Shown here in pieces: positions 25,906-41,779 of a DNA stretch of 64,000 bases (the stretch's first letter is position 1; each line of letters starts with the position of its first letter). The notes below the pieces were generated by a model. That model searched no databases. It was not told the DNA's origin and saw nothing but the letters and a program-made list of their open reading frames with translations. The stretch covers positions 372,001 through 436,000 of the forward strand of contig NW_027052566.1 in assembly GCF_958450345.1 (NCBI RefSeq), written 5' to 3'. This DNA comes from Calliphora vicina (taxonomy: Eukaryota > Arthropoda > Insecta > Diptera > Calliphoridae). A program made the position numbers and the translations under genes.

Positions 25906-26576
25906 AATACTGTAGTACATAAAATTTTCTATAGGAAATACTATAGTACACAATATTTTCTATAGGAAATACTATAGTACACAATATTTTCTATAGGAAA
26001 TACTATAGTACACAATATTTTCTATAGGAAATACTATAGTACACAATATTTTCTATAGGAAATACTATAGTACACAATATTTTCTATAGGAAATACTATA
26101 GTACACTATATTTTCTATAGGAAATACTATAGTACACAATATTTTCTATAGGAAATACTATAGTACACAATATTTTGTACAGGAAATACTGTAGTACACA
26201 ATATTTTCTATAGGAAATACTGTAGTACACAATTTTCTATAGGAAATACTATAGTACACAATATTTTCTATAGGAAATACTATAGTACACAATATTTTCT
26301 ATAGGAAATACTGTAGTACACAATATTTTCTATAGGAAATACTATAGTACACTATATTTTCTATAGGAAATACTATAGTACACAATATTTTCTATAGGAA
26401 ATACTATAGTACACAATATTTTGTACAGGAAATACACAATATTTTCTATAGGAAATACTGTAGTACAGAATATTTTCTATAGGCAATACTGTAGTACACA
26501 ATATTTTCTATAGGCAATACTGTAGTACACAATATTTTCTATAGGAAATACTGTAGTGCACAATATTTTCTATAGG
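25141..26576. repeat. ~1.44-kb block, copy 2
   Basis: Copy of 15,825-17,260. It diverges on the left where GTGCAC units precede it, and on the right at about 26,576, where copy 1 has a second GTGCAC unit and this copy joins the 2.2-kb block that starts at 26,557. Confidence 0.88.
26428..26450. repeat. 23-bp monomer variant, copy 3 of 3
   Basis: Same 8-bp deletion, at +9,316 from the copy at 17,112. Confidence 0.93.
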
Positions 26577-28774
26577 AAATACTGTAGTACACAATATTTT
26601 CTATAGGAAATACTATAGTACACAATATTTTCTATAGGAAATACTGTAGTACACAATATTTTCTATAGGAAATACTGCAGTACACAATATTTTCTATAGG
26701 AAATACTATAGTACACAATATTTTCTATAGGAAATACTATAGTACACAATATTTTCTATAGAAAATACTATAGTGCTCAATATTTTCTATAGGAAATACT
26801 GTAGTACACAATATTTTCTATAGGAAATACTATAGTACACAATATTTTCTATAGGAAATACTATGGTACACAATATTTTCTACAGGAAATACTGTAGTAC
26901 ACAATATTTTCTATAGGAAATACTGTAGTACACAATATTTTCTATAGGAAATACTGTAGTACACAATATTTTCTATAGGAAATACTGTAGTACACAATAT
27001 TTTCTATAGGAAATACTGTAGTACACAATATTTTCTATAGGAAATACTGTAGTACACAATATTTTCTATAGGAAATACTGTAGTACACAATATTTTGTAT
27101 AGGAAATACTGTAGTACACAATATTTTCTATAGGAAATACTGTAGTACACAATATTTTCTATAGGAAATACTGTAGTACACAATATTTTCTATAGGAAAT
27201 ACTGTAGTGCACAATATTTTCTATAGGAAATACTGTAGTGCACAATATTTTCTATAGGAAATACTGTAGTACACAATATTTTCTATAGGAAATACTGTAG
27301 TACAGAATATTTTCTATAGGCAATACTGTAGTACACAATATTTTCTATAGGCAATACTGTAGTACAGAATATTTTCTATAGGAAGTACTGTAGTACAGAA
27401 TATTTTCTATAGGAAATACTGTAGTACACAATATTTTCTATAGGAAATACTGTAGTACACAATATTTTCTATAGGAAATACTGAAGTACACAATATTTTC
27501 TATAGGAAATACTGTAGTACACAATATTTTCTATAGGAAATACTGTAGTACACAATATTTTCTATAGGAAATACTGTAGGACACAATATTTTCTATATTA
27601 AATACTGTAGTACACAATATTTTCTATAGGAAATACTGTAGTACACAATATTTTCTATAGGAAATACTGTTGTACACAATATTTTCTATAGGATATACTG
27701 TAGTACACAAAATTTTCTATAGGAAATACTATAGTACACAATATTTTCTATAGGAAATACTATAGTACACAATATTTTCTATAGGAAATACTATAGTACA
27801 CAATATTTTCTATAGGAAATACTGTAGTACACAATATTTTCTATAGGAAATACTGTAGTACACAATATTTTCTATAGGAAATACTGTAGTACACAATATT
27901 TTCTATAGGAAATACTGTAGTACACAAAATTTTCAATAGGAAATACTGTAGTACACAATATTTTCTATAGGAAATACTGTAGTACACAATATTTTCTATA
28001 GGAAATACTGTAGTACACAATATTTTCTATAGGAAATACTGTAGTACACAAAATTTTCTATAGGAAATACTGTAGTACACAATATTTTCTATAGGAAATA
28101 CTGTAGTACACAAAATTTTCTATAGGAAATACTATAGTACACAATATTTTCTATAGGAAATACTATAGTACACAATATTTTCTATAGGAAATACTATAGT
28201 ACACAATATTTTCTATAGGAAATACTATAGTACACAATATTTTCTATAGGAAATACTATAGTACACAATATTTTCTACAGGAAATACTGTAGTGCACAAT
28301 ATTTTCTATAGGAAATACTATAGTACACAATATTTTCTATAGGAAATACTATAGTACACAATATTTTGTACAGGAAATACTGTAGTACACAATATTTTCT
28401 ATAGGAAATACTGTAGTACACAATTTTCTATAGGAAATACTGTAGTACACAATATTTTCTATAGGAAATACTGTATTACACAATATTTTCTATAGGAAAT
28501 ACTGTAGTACACAATATTTTCTATAGGAAATAATGTAGTACACAATATTTTCTATAGGAAATACTGTAGTGCACAATATTTTCTATAGGAAATACTGTAT
28601 TGCACAATATTTTCTATAGGAAATACTGTAGTGCACAATATTTTCTATAGGAAATACTGTAGTGCACAATATTTTCTATAGGAAATACTGTAGTGCACAA
28701 TATTTTCTATAGGAAATACTGTAGTACACAATATTTTCTATAGGAAATACTGTAGTACACAATATTTTCTATAG
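26557..28774. repeat. ~2.2-kb block, copy 2
   Basis: Near-identical copy of 22,045-24,262, with a private CTGAAGTAC unit near 27,483. A third, partial relative follows further right: the GTAGGACAC then CTATATTAAATAC pair is seen at about 23,066, 27,578 and 30,610, and TTTTCAATAGG again at 31,422. Confidence 0.88.
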
Positions 28775-30137
28775 GAAATACTGTAGTACACAATATTTTC
28801 TATAGGAAATACTGTAGTACACAATACTTTCTATAGGAAATACTGTAGTACACAATATTTTCTATAGGAAATACTGTAGTACACAATATTTTCTATAGGA
28901 AATACTGTAGTATACAATATTTTCTATAGGAAATACTGTAGTACACAATATTTTCTATAGGAAATACTGTAGTACACAAAATTTTCTATAGGAAATACTA
29001 TAGTACACAATATTTTCTATAGGAAATACTATAGTACACAATATTTTCTATAGGAAGTACTGTAGTACAGAATATTTTCTATAGGAAATACTGTAGTACA
29101 CAATATTTTCTATAGGAAATACTGTAGTACACAAAATTTTCTATAGGAAATACTATAGTACACAATATTTTCTATAGGAAATACTATAGTACACAATATT
29201 TTCTATAGGAAGTACTGTAGTACAGAATATTTTCTATAGGAAATACTATAGTACACAATATTTTCTATAGGAAATACTATAGTACACAATATTTTCTATA
29301 GGAAATACTATAGTACACAATATTTTCTTTAGGAAATACTATAGTACACAATATTTTCTATAGGAAATACTATAGTACACAATATTTTCTATAGGAAATA
29401 CTATAGTACACAATATTTTCTATAGGAAATACTATAGTACACAATATTTTCTATAGGAAATACTATAGTACACAATATTTTCTATAGGAAATACTATAGT
29501 ACACAATATTTTCTATAGGAAATACTATAGTACACTATATTTTCTATAGGAAATACTATAGTACACAATATTTTCTATAGGAAATACTATAGTACACAAT
29601 ATTTTCTATAGGAAATACTATGGTACACAATATTTTCTACAGGAAATACTGTAGTACACAATATTTTCTATAGGAAACACTGTAGTACACAATATTTTCT
29701 ATAGGAAATACTGTAGTACACAATATTTTCTATAGGAAATACTGTAGTACACAATATTTTCTATAGGAAATACTGTAGTACACAATATTTTCTATAGGAA
29801 ATACTGTAGTACACAATATTTTCTATAGGAAATACTGTAGTACACAATATTTTCTATAGGAAATACTGTAGTACACCAAATTTTCTATAGGAAATACTGT
29901 AGTACACAATATTTTCTATAGGAAATACTGTAGTACACAATATTTTCTATAGGAAATACTGTAGTACACAATATTTTCTATAGGAAATACTGTAGTACAC
30001 AATATTTTCTATAGGAAATACTGTAGTACACAATATTTTCTATAGGAAATACTGTAGTACACAATATTTTCTATTGGAAATACTGTAGTACACAATATTT
30101 TCTATTGGAAATACTGTAGTACACAATATTTTCTATA

Positions 30138-30167
30138 GGAAATACTGTAGTACACAATTTTTCTATA
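30138..30167. repeat. 30-bp unit (CAATTTTTC)
   Basis: One base is missing from the ATATTTT run. Seen only here. Confidence 0.88.
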
Positions 30168-30229
30168 GGAAATACTGTAGTACACAATATTTTCTATAGG
30201 AAATACTGTAGTACACAATATTTTCTGTA

Positions 30230-30259
30230 GAAATACTGTAGTACACAATATTTTCTATA
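30230..30259. repeat. 30-bp unit (CTGTAGAAATAC junction)
   Basis: One G is missing at the unit start and CTATA of the preceding unit is CTGTA. Seen only here. It lies 92 bp from the other private 30-bp unit. Confidence 0.88.
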
Positions 30260-31388
30260 GGAAATACTGTAGTGCACAATATTTTCTATAGGAAATACTG
30301 TAGTACACAATATTTTCTATAGGAAATACTGTAGTACAGAATATTTTCTATAGGCAATACTGTAGTACACAATATTTTCTATAGGCAATACTGTAGTACA
30401 GAATATTTTCTATAGGAAGTACTGTAGTACAGAATATTTTCTATAGGAAATACTGTAGTACACAATATTTTCTATAGGAAATACTGTAGTACACAATATT
30501 TTCTATAGGAAATACTGTAGTACACAATATTTTCTATAGGAAATACTGTAGTACACAATATTTTCTATAGGAAATACTGTAGTACACAATATTTTCTATA
30601 GGAAATACTGTAGGACACAATATTTTCTATATTAAATACTGTAGTACACAATATTTTCTATAGGAAATACTGTAGTACACAATATTTTCTATAGGAAATA
30701 CTGTTGTACACAATATTTTCTATAGGATATACTGTAGTACACAAAATTTTCTATAGGAAATACTATAGTACACAATATTTTCTATAGGAAATACTATAGT
30801 ACACAATATTTTCTATAGGAAATACTATAGTACACAATATTTTCTATAGGAAATACTGTAGTAGACAATATTTTCTATAGGAAATACTGTAGTACACAAT
30901 ATTTTCTATAGGAAATACTATAGTACACAATATTTTCTATAGGAAATACGGTAGTACACAATATTTTCTAAAGGAAATACTGCAGTACAGAATATTTTCT
31001 ATAGGAAATACTGTAGTACACAATATTTTCTATAGGAAATACTGTAGTACACAATATTTTCTATAGGAAATACTGTAGTACACAATATTTTCTATAGGAA
31101 ATACTGTAGTACACAATATTTTCTATAGGAAATACTGTAGTACACAATATTTTCTATAGGAAATACTATAGTGCACAATATTTTCTATAGGAAATACTGT
31201 AGTACACAATATTTTCTATAGGAAATACTGTAGTACACAATATTTTCTATAGGAAATACTATAGTGCACAATATTTTCTATAGGAAACACTGTAGTACAC
31301 AATATTTTCTATAGGAAATACTGTAGTACACAATATTTTCTATAGGAAATACTGTAGTACACAATATTTTCTATAGGAAATACTGTAG

Positions 31389-33480
31389 TACACAATATTT
31401 TCTATAGGAAATACTGTAGTACACAAAATTTTCAATAGGAAATACTGTAGTACACAATATTTTCTATAGGAAATACTGTAGTACACAATATTTTCTATAG
31501 GAAATACTGTAGTACACAATATTTTCTATAGGAAATACTGTAGTACACAAAATTTTCTATAGGAAATACTGTAGTACACAATATTTTCTATAGGAAATAC
31601 TGTAGTACACAAAATTTTCTATAGGAAATACTATAGTACACAATATTTTCTATAGGAAATACTATAGTACACAATATTTTCTATAGGAAATACTATAGTA
31701 CACAATATTTTCTATAGGAAATACTATAGTACACAATATTTTCTACAGGAAATACTGTAGTGCACAATATTTTCTATAGGAAATACTATAGTACACAATA
31801 TTTTCTATAGGAAATACTATAGTACACAATATTTTGTACAGGAAATACTGTAGTACACAATATTTTCTATAGGAAATACTGTAGTACACAATTTTCTATA
31901 GGAAATACTGTAGTACACAATATTTTCTATAGGAAATACTGTATTACACAATATTTTCTATAGGAAATACTGTAGTACACAATATTTTCTATAGGAAATA
32001 ATGTAGTACACAATATTTTCTATAGGAAATACTGTAGTGCACAATATTTTCTATAGGAAATACTGTATTGCACAATATTTTCTATAGGAAATACTGTAGT
32101 GCACAATATTTTCTATAGGAAATACTGTAGTGCACAATATTTTCTATAGGAAATACTGTAGTGCACAATATTTTCTATAGGAAATACTGTAGTACACAAT
32201 ATTTTCTATAGGAAATACTGTAGTATACAATATTTTCTATAGGAAATACTGTAGTACACAATATTTTCTATAGGAAATACTGTAGTACACAATACTTTCT
32301 ATAGGAAATACTGTAGTACACAATATTTTCTATAGGAAATACTGTAGTACACAATATTTTCTATAGGAAATACTGTAGTATACAATATTTTCTATAGGAA
32401 ATACTGTAGTACACAATATTTTCTATAGGAAATACTGTAGTACACAAAATTTTCTATAGGAAATACTATAGTACACAATATTTTCTATAGGAAATACTAT
32501 AGTACACAATATTTTCTATAGGAAGTACTGTAGTACAGAATATTTTCTATAGGAAATACTGTAGTACACAATATTTTCTATAGGAAATACTGTAGTACAC
32601 AAAATTTTCTATAGGAAATACTATAGTACACAATATTTTCTATAGGAAATACTATAGTACACAATATTTTCTATAGGAAGTACTGTAGTACAGAATATTT
32701 TCTATAGGAAATACTATAGTACACAATATTTTCTATAGGAAATACTATAGTACACAATATTTTCTATAGGAAATACTATAGTACACAATATTTTCTTTAG
32801 GAAATACTATAGTACACAATATTTTCTATAGGAAATACTATAGTACACAATATTTTCTATAGGAAATACTATAGTACACAATATTTTCTATAGGAAATAC
32901 TATAGTACACAATATTTTCTATAGGAAATACTATAGTACACAATATTTTCTATAGGAAATACTATAGTACACTATATTTTCTATAGGAAATACTATAGTA
33001 CACAATATTTTCTATAGGAAATACTATAGTACACAATATTTTCTATAGGAAATACTATGGTACACAATATTTTCTACAGGAAATACTGTAGTACACAATA
33101 TTTTCTATAGGAAACACTGTAGTACACAATATTTTCTATAGGAAATACTGTAGTACACAATATTTTCTATAGGAAATACTGTAGTACACAATATTTTCTA
33201 TAGGAAATACTGTAGTACACAATATTTTCTATAGGAAATACTGTAGTACACAATATTTTCTATAGGAAATACTGTAGTACACAATATTTTCTATAGGAAA
33301 TACTGTAGTACACAATATTTTCTATAGGAAATACTGTAGTACACAAAATTTTCTATAGGAAATACTGTAGTACACAATATTTTCTATAGGAAATACTGTA
33401 GTACACAATATTTTCTATAGGAAATACTGTAGTACACAATATTTTCTATAGGAAATACTGTAGTACACAATATTTTCTAT
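31389..33480. repeat. HOR block related to 27.9-30.0 kb (+3,468) and 35.5-37.5 kb (+4,088)
   Basis: The 29-bp unit (31,872), GTATTGCAC (32,065), CAATACTTT (32,290), TTCTTTAGG (near 32,795), GGTACAC/CTACAGG and GGAAACAC follow in the same order as the series starting at 28,404 and the series starting at 35,960. Offsets for the barcode elements are exactly 3,468 and 4,088. Material between the blocks differs in length, so copies are not simple multiples of one unit. Confidence 0.82.
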
Positions 33481-33489
33481 AGGAAATAC

Positions 33490-35660
33490 TGTAGTACACA
33501 ATATTTTCTATAGGAAATACTATAGTACACAATATTTTCTATAGGAAATACTATAGTACAAAATATTTTCTATAGGAAATACTATAGTACACAATATTTT
33601 CTATAGGAAATACTATAGTACACAATATTTTCTATAGGAAATACTATAGTACACAATATTTTCTATAGGAAATACTATAGTACACTATATTTTCTATAGG
33701 AAATACTATAGTACACAATATTTTCTATAGGAAATACTATAATACACAATATTTTCTACAGGAAATACTGTAGTGCACAATATTTTCTATAGGAAATACT
33801 GTAGTACACAATATTTTCTATAGGAAATACTGTAGTACACAATATTTTCTATAGGCAATACTGTAGTACAGAATATTTTCTATAGGAAGTACTGTAGTAC
33901 AGAATATTTTCTATAGGAAATACTGTAGTACACAATATTTTCTATAGGAAATACTGTAGTACACAATATTTTCTATAGGAAATACTATAGTACACAATAT
34001 TTTCTATAGGAAATACTGTAGGACACAATATTTTCTATAGGAAATACTGTAGTACACAATATTTTCTATAGGAAATACTGTAGTACACAATATTTTCTAT
34101 AGGAAATACTGTAGTACACAATATTTTCTATAGGAAATACTGTAGTACACAATATTTTCTATAGGAAATACTGTAGTACACAATATTTTCTATAGGAAAT
34201 ACTGTAGTACACAATATTTTCTATAGGAAATACTATAGTACACAATATTTTCTATAGGAAATACTATAGTACACAATATTTTCTATAGGAAATACTATAG
34301 TACACAATATTTTCTATAGGAAATACTGTAGTACACAATATTTTCTATAGGAAATACTGTAGTACACAATATTTTCTATAGGAAATACTGTAGTACACAA
34401 TATTTTCTATAGGAAATACTGTAGTACACAAAATTTTCTATAGGAAATACTATAGTACACAATATTTTCTATAGGAAATACTATAGTACACAATATTTTC
34501 TATAGGAAATACTATAGTACACAATATTTTCTATAGGAAATACTGTAGTACACAATATTTTCTATAGGAAATACTGTAGTACACAATATTTTCTATAGGA
34601 AATACTATAGTACACAATATTTTCTATAGGAAATACTGTAGTACACAATATTTTCTATAGGAAATACTGCAGTACAGAATATTTTCTATAGGAAATACTG
34701 TAGTACACAATATTTTCTATAGGAAATACTGTAGTACACAATATTTTCTATAGGAAATACTGTAGTACACAATATTTTCTATAGGAAATACTGTAGTACA
34801 CAATATTTTCTATAGGAAATACTATAGTGCACAATATTTTCTATAGGAAATACTGTAGTACACAATATTTTCTATAGGAAATACTATAGTACACAATATT
34901 TTCTATAGGAAATACTATGGTACACAATATTTTCTACAGGAAATACTGTAGTACACAATATTTTCTATAGGAAATACTGTAGTACACAATATTTTCTATA
35001 GGAAATACTGTAGTACAAAATATTTTCTATAGGAAATACTGTAGTACACAATATTTTCTATAGGAAATACTGTAGTACACAATATTTTCTATAGGAAATA
35101 CTGTAGTACACAAAATTTTCTATAGGAAATACTGTAGTACACAATATTTTCTATAGGAAATACTGTAGTACACAAAATTTTCTATAGAAAATACTATAGT
35201 ACACAATATTTTCTATAGGAAATACTATAGTACACAATATTTTCTATAGGAAATACTATAGTACACAATATTTTCTATAGGAAATACTATAGTACACAAT
35301 ATTTTCTATAGGAAATACTGTAGTACACAATATTTTCTATAGGAAATACTATAGTACACAATATTTTCTATAGGAAATACTATAGTACACTATATTTTCT
35401 ATAGGAAATACTATAGTACACAATATTTTCTATAGGAAATACTATAGTACACAATATTTTGTACAGGAAATACTGTAGTACACAATATTTTCTATAGGAA
35501 ATACTGTAGTACACAATTTTCTATAGGAAATACTGTAGTACACAATATTTTCTATAGGAAATACTGTATTACACAATATTTTCTATAGGAAATACTGTAG
35601 TACACAATATTTTCTATAGGAAATAATGTAGTACACAATATTTTCTATAGGAAATACTGT
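33490..35660. repeat. ~2.2-kb block related to 40.1-42.25 kb (offset 6,566-6,597)
   Basis: CTATAATACAC (33,741 and 40,307, offset 6,566) and the 29-bp unit (35,497 and 42,094, offset 6,597) keep the same order, with a one-monomer change between them. The match ends near 35,640, where the right-hand copy continues into GTGCAC units and this one into an ACAAAATT unit. Confidence 0.8.
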
Positions 35661-38148
35661 AGTACACAAAATTTTCTATAGGAAATACTATAGTACACAA
35701 TATTTTCTATAGGAAATACTATAGTACACAATATTTTCTATAGGAAATACTATAGTACACAATATTTTCTATAGGAAATACTATAGTACACAATATTTTC
35801 TATAGGAAATACTATAGTACACAATATTTTCTACAGGAAATACTGTAGTGCACAATATTTTCTATAGGAAATACTATAGTACACAATATTTTCTATAGGA
35901 AATACTATAGTACACAATATTTTGTACAGGAAATACTGTAGTACACAATATTTTCTATAGGAAATACTGTAGTACACAATTTTCTATAGGAAATACTGTA
36001 GTACACAATATTTTCTATAGGAAATACTGTATTACACAATATTTTCTATAGGAAATACTGTAGTACACAATATTTTCTATAGGAAATAATGTAGTACACA
36101 ATATTTTCTATAGGAAATACTGTAGTGCACAATATTTTCTATAGGAAATACTGTATTGCACAATATTTTCTATAGGAAATACTGTAGTGCACAATATTTT
36201 CTATAGGAAATACTGTAGTGCACAATATTTTCTATAGGAAATACTGTAGTGCACAATATTTTCTATAGGAAATACTGTAGTACACAATATTTTCTATAGG
36301 AAATACTGTAGTACACAATATTTTCTATAGGAAATACTGTAGTACACAATATTTTCTATAGGAAATACTGTAGTACACAATACTTTCTATAGGAAATACT
36401 GTAGTACACAATATTTTCTATAGGAAATACTGTAGTACACAATATTTTCTATAGGAAATACTGTAGTATACAATATTTTCTATAGGAAATACTGTAGTAC
36501 ACAATATTTTCTATAGGAAATACTGTAGTACACAAAATTTTCTATAGGAAATACTATAGTACACAATATTTTCTATAGGAAATACTATAGTACACAATAT
36601 TTTCTATAGGAAGTACTGTAGTACAGAATATTTTCTATAGGAAATACTGTAGTACACAATATTTTCTATAGGAAATACTGTAGTACACAAAATTTTCTAT
36701 AGGAAATACTATAGTACACAATATTTTCTATAGGAAATACTATAGTACACAATATTTTCTATAGGAAGTACTGTAGTACAGAATATTTTCTATAGGAAAT
36801 ACTATAGTACACAATATTTTCTATAGGAAATACTATAGTACACAATATTTTCTATAGGAAATACTATAGTACACAATATTTTCTTTAGGAAATACTATAG
36901 TACACAATATTTTCTATAGGAAATACTATAGTACACAATATTTTCTATAGGAAATACTATAGTACACAATATTTTCTATAGGAAATACTATAGTACACAA
37001 TATTTTCTATAGGAAATACTATAGTACACAATATTTTCTATAGGAAATACTATAGTACACTATATTTTCTATAGGAAATACTATAGTACACAATATTTTC
37101 TATAGGAAATACTATAGTACACAATATTTTCTATAGGAAATACTATGTTACACAATATTTTCTACAGGAAATACTGTAGTACACAATATTTTCTATAGAA
37201 AACACTGTAGTACACAATATTTTCTATAGGAAATACTGTAGTACACAATATTTTCTATAGGAAATACTGTAGTACACAATATTTTCTATAGGAAATACTG
37301 TAGTACACAATATTTTCTATAGGAAATACTGTAGTACACAATATTTTCTATAGGAAATACTGTAGTACACAATATTTTCTATAGGAAATACTGTAGTACA
37401 CAAAATTTTCTATAGGAAATACTGTAGTACACAATATTTTCTATAGGAAATACTGTAGTACACAATATTTTCTATAGGAAATACTGTAGTACACAATATT
37501 TTCTATAGGAAATACTGTAGTACACAATATTTTCTATAGGAAATACTGTAGTACACAATATTTTCTATAGGAAATACTATAGTACACAATATTTTCTATA
37601 GGAAATACTATAGTACAAAATATTTTCTATAGGAAATACTATAGTACACAATATTTTCTATAGGAAATACTATAGTACACAATATTTTCTATAGGAAATA
37701 CTATAGTACACAATATTTTCTATAGGAAATACTATAGTACACTATATTTTCTATAGGAAATACTATAGTACACAATATTTTCTATAGGAAATACTATAAT
37801 ACACAATATTTTCTACAGGAAATACTGTAGTGCACAATATTTTCTATAGGAAATACTGTAGTACACAATATTTTCTATAGGAAATACTGTAGTACACAAT
37901 ATTTTCTATAGGCAATACTGTAGTACAGAATATTTTCTATAGGAAGTACTGTAGTACAGAATATTTTCTATAGGAAATACTGTAGTACACAATATTTTCT
38001 ATAGGAAATACTGTAGTACACAATATTTTCTATAGGAAATACTATAGTACACAATATTTTCTATAGGAAATACTGTAGGACACAATATTTTCTATAGGAA
38101 ATACTGTAGTACACAATATTTTCTATAGGAAATACTGTAGTACACAAT
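35640..38148. repeat. 2,509-bp (81-monomer) tandem HOR, unit 1
   Basis: Spans an ACAAAATT/A-type start, the 29-bp unit (35,960), GTATTGCAC (36,153), CAATACTTT (36,378), TTCTTTAGG, a long A-type run, GGAAACAC, CTATAATACAC (37,798) and GGCAAT/GGAAGT units. The length of 2,509 is 81 x 31 minus the 2 bp missing from the 29-bp unit. Private changes are CTATGTTAC near 37,144 and CTATAGAAAACAC near 37,196. Confidence 0.93.
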
Positions 38149-40657
38149 ATTTTCTATAGGAAATACTGTAGTACACAAAATTTTCTATAGGAAATACTAT
38201 AGTACACAATATTTTCTATAGGAAATACTATAGTACACAATATTTTCTATAGGAAATACTATAGTACACAATATTTTCTATAGGAAATACTATAGTACAC
38301 AATATTTTCTATAGGAAATACTATAGTACACAATATTTTCTACAGGAAATACTGTAGTGCACAATATTTTCTATAGGAAATACTATAGTACACAATATTT
38401 TCTATAGGAAATACTATAGTACACAATATTTTGTACAGGAAATACTGTAGTACACAATATTTTCTATAGGAAATACTGTAGTACACAATTTTCTATAGGA
38501 AATACTGTAGTACACAATATTTTCTATAGGAAATACTGTATTACACAATATTTTCTATAGGAAATACTGTAGTACACAATATTTTCTATAGGAAATAATG
38601 TAGTACACAATATTTTCTATAGGAAATACTGTAGTGCACAATATTTTCTATAGGAAATACTGTATTGCACAATATTTTCTATAGGAAATACTGTAGTGCA
38701 CAATATTTTCTATAGGAAATACTGTAGTGCACAATATTTTCTATAGGAAATACTGTAGTGCACAATATTTTCTATAGGAAATACTGTAGTACACAATATT
38801 TTCTATAGGAAATACTGTAGTACACAATATTTTCTATAGGAAATACTGTAGTACACAATATTTTCTATAGGAAATACTGTAGTACACAATACTTTCTATA
38901 GGAAATACTGTAGTACACAATATTTTCTATAGGAAATACTGTAGTACACAATATTTTCTATAGGAAATACTGTAGTATACAATATTTTCTATAGGAAATA
39001 CTGTAGTACACAATATTTTCTATAGGAAATACTGTAGTACACAAAATTTTCTATAGGAAATACTATAGTACACAATATTTTCTATAGGAAATACTATAGT
39101 ACACAATATTTTCTATAGGAAGTACTGTAGTACAGAATATTTTCTATAGGAAATACTGTAGTACACAATATTTTCTATAGGAAATACTGTAGTACACAAA
39201 ATTTTCTATAGGAAATACTATAGTACACAATATTTTCTATAGGAAATACTATAGTACACAATATTTTCTATAGGAAGTACTGTAGTACAGAATATTTTCT
39301 ATAGGAAATACTATAGTACACAATATTTTCTATAGGAAATACTATAGTACACAATATTTTCTATAGGAAATACTATAGTACACAATATTTTCTTTAGGAA
39401 ATACTATAGTACACAATATTTTCTATAGGAAATACTATAGTACACAATATTTTCTATAGGAAATACTATAGTACACAATATTTTCTATAGGAAATACTAT
39501 AGTACACAATATTTTCTATAGGAAATACTATAGTACACAATATTTTCTATAGGAAATACTATAGTACACTATATTTTCTATAGGAAATACTATAGTACAC
39601 AATATTTTCTATAGGAAATACTATAGTACACAATATTTTCTATAGGAAATACTATGGTACACAATATTTTCTACAGGAAATACTGTAGTACACAATATTT
39701 TCTATAGGAAACACTGTAGTACACAATATTTTCTATAGGAAATACTGTAGTACACAATATTTTCTATAGGAAATACTGTAGTACACAATATTTTCTATAG
39801 GAAATACTGTAGTACACAATATTTTCTATAGGAAATACTGTAGTACACAATATTTTCTATAGGAAATACTGTAGTACACAATATTTTCTATAGGAAATAC
39901 TGTAGTACACAAAATTTTCTATAGGAAATACTGTAGTACACAATATTTTCTATAGGAAATACTGTAGTACACAATATTTTCTATAGGAAATACTGTAGTA
40001 CACAATATTTTCTATAGGAAATACTGTAGTACACAATATTTTCTATAGGAAATACTGTAGTACACAATATTTTCTATAGGAAATACTATAGTACACAATA
40101 TTTTCTATAGGAAATACTATAGTACAAAATATTTTCTATAGGAAATACTATAGTACACAATATTTTCTATAGGAAATACTATAGTACACAATATTTTCTA
40201 TAGGAAATACTATAGTACACAATATTTTCTATAGGAAATACTATAGTACACTATATTTTCTATAGGAAATACTATAGTACACAATATTTTCTATAGGAAA
40301 TACTATAATACACAATATTTTCTACAGGAAATACTGTAGTGCACAATATTTTCTATAGGAAATACTGTAGTACACAATATTTTCTATAGGAAATACTGTA
40401 GTACACAATATTTTCTATAGGCAATACTGTAGTACAGAATATTTTCTATAGGAAGTACTGTAGTACAGAATATTTTCTATAGGAAATACTGTAGTACACA
40501 ATATTTTCTATAGGAAATACTGTAGTACACAATATTTTCTATAGGAAATACTATAGTACACAATATTTTCTATAGGAAATACTGTAGGACACAATATTTT
40601 CTATAGGAAATACTGTAGTACACAATATTTTCTATAGGAAATACTGTAGTACACAAT
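38149..40657. repeat. 2,509-bp (81-monomer) tandem HOR, unit 2
   Basis: All markers of the preceding unit recur at exactly +2,509: the 29-bp unit at 38,469, GTATTGCAC at 38,662, CAATACTTT at 38,887 and CTATAATACAC at 40,307. I found only two or three base differences between the units. Here the common forms CTATGGTAC and CTATAGGAAACAC are kept, so the changes probably arose in unit 1. Confidence 0.93.
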
Positions 40658-41779
40658 ATTTTCTATAGGAAATACTGTAGTACACAATATTTTCTATAGG
40701 AAATACTGTAGTACACAATATTTTCTATAGGAAATACTGTAGTACACAATATTTTCTATAGGAAATACTATAGTACACAATATTTTCTATAGGAAATACT
40801 ATAGTACACAATATTTTCTATAGGAAATACTATAGTACACAATATTTTCTATAGGAAATACTGTAGTACACAATATTTTCTATAGGAAATACTGTAGTAC
40901 ACAATATTTTCTATAGGAAATACTGTAGTACACAATATTTTCTATAGGAAATACTGTAGTACACAAAATTTTCTATAGGAAATACTATAGTACACAATAT
41001 TTTCTATAGGAAATACTATAGTACACAATATTTTCTATAGGAAATACTATAGTACACAATATTTTCTATAGGAAATACTGTAGTACACAATATTTTCTAT
41101 AGGAAATACTGTAGTACACAATATTTTCTATAGGAAATACTATAGTACACAATATTTTCTATAGGAAATACTGTAGTACACAATATTTTCTATAGGAAAT
41201 ACTGCAGTACAGAATATTTTCTATAGGAAATACTGTAGTACACAATATTTTCTATAGGAAATACTGTAGTACACAATATTTTCTATAGGAAATACTGTAG
41301 TACACAATATTTTCTATAGGAAATACTGTAGTACACAATATTTTCTATAGGAAATACTGTAGTACACAATATTTTCTATAGGAAATACTGTAGTACACAA
41401 TATTTTCTATAGGAAATACTATAGTGCACAATATTTTCTATAGGAAATACTGTAGTACACAATATTTTCTATAGGAAATACTATAGTACACAATATTTTC
41501 TATAGGAAATACTATGGTACACAATATTTTCTACAGGAAATACTGTAGTACACAATATTTTCTATAGGAAATACTGTAGTACACAATATTTTCTATAGGA
41601 AATACTGTAGTACAAAATATTTTCTATAGGAAATACTGTAGTACACAATATTTTCTATAGGAAATACTGTAGTACACAATATTTTCTATAGGAAATACTG
41701 TAGTACACAAAATTTTCTATAGGAAATACTGTAGTACACAATATTTTCTATAGGAAATACTGTAGTACACAAAATTTTC

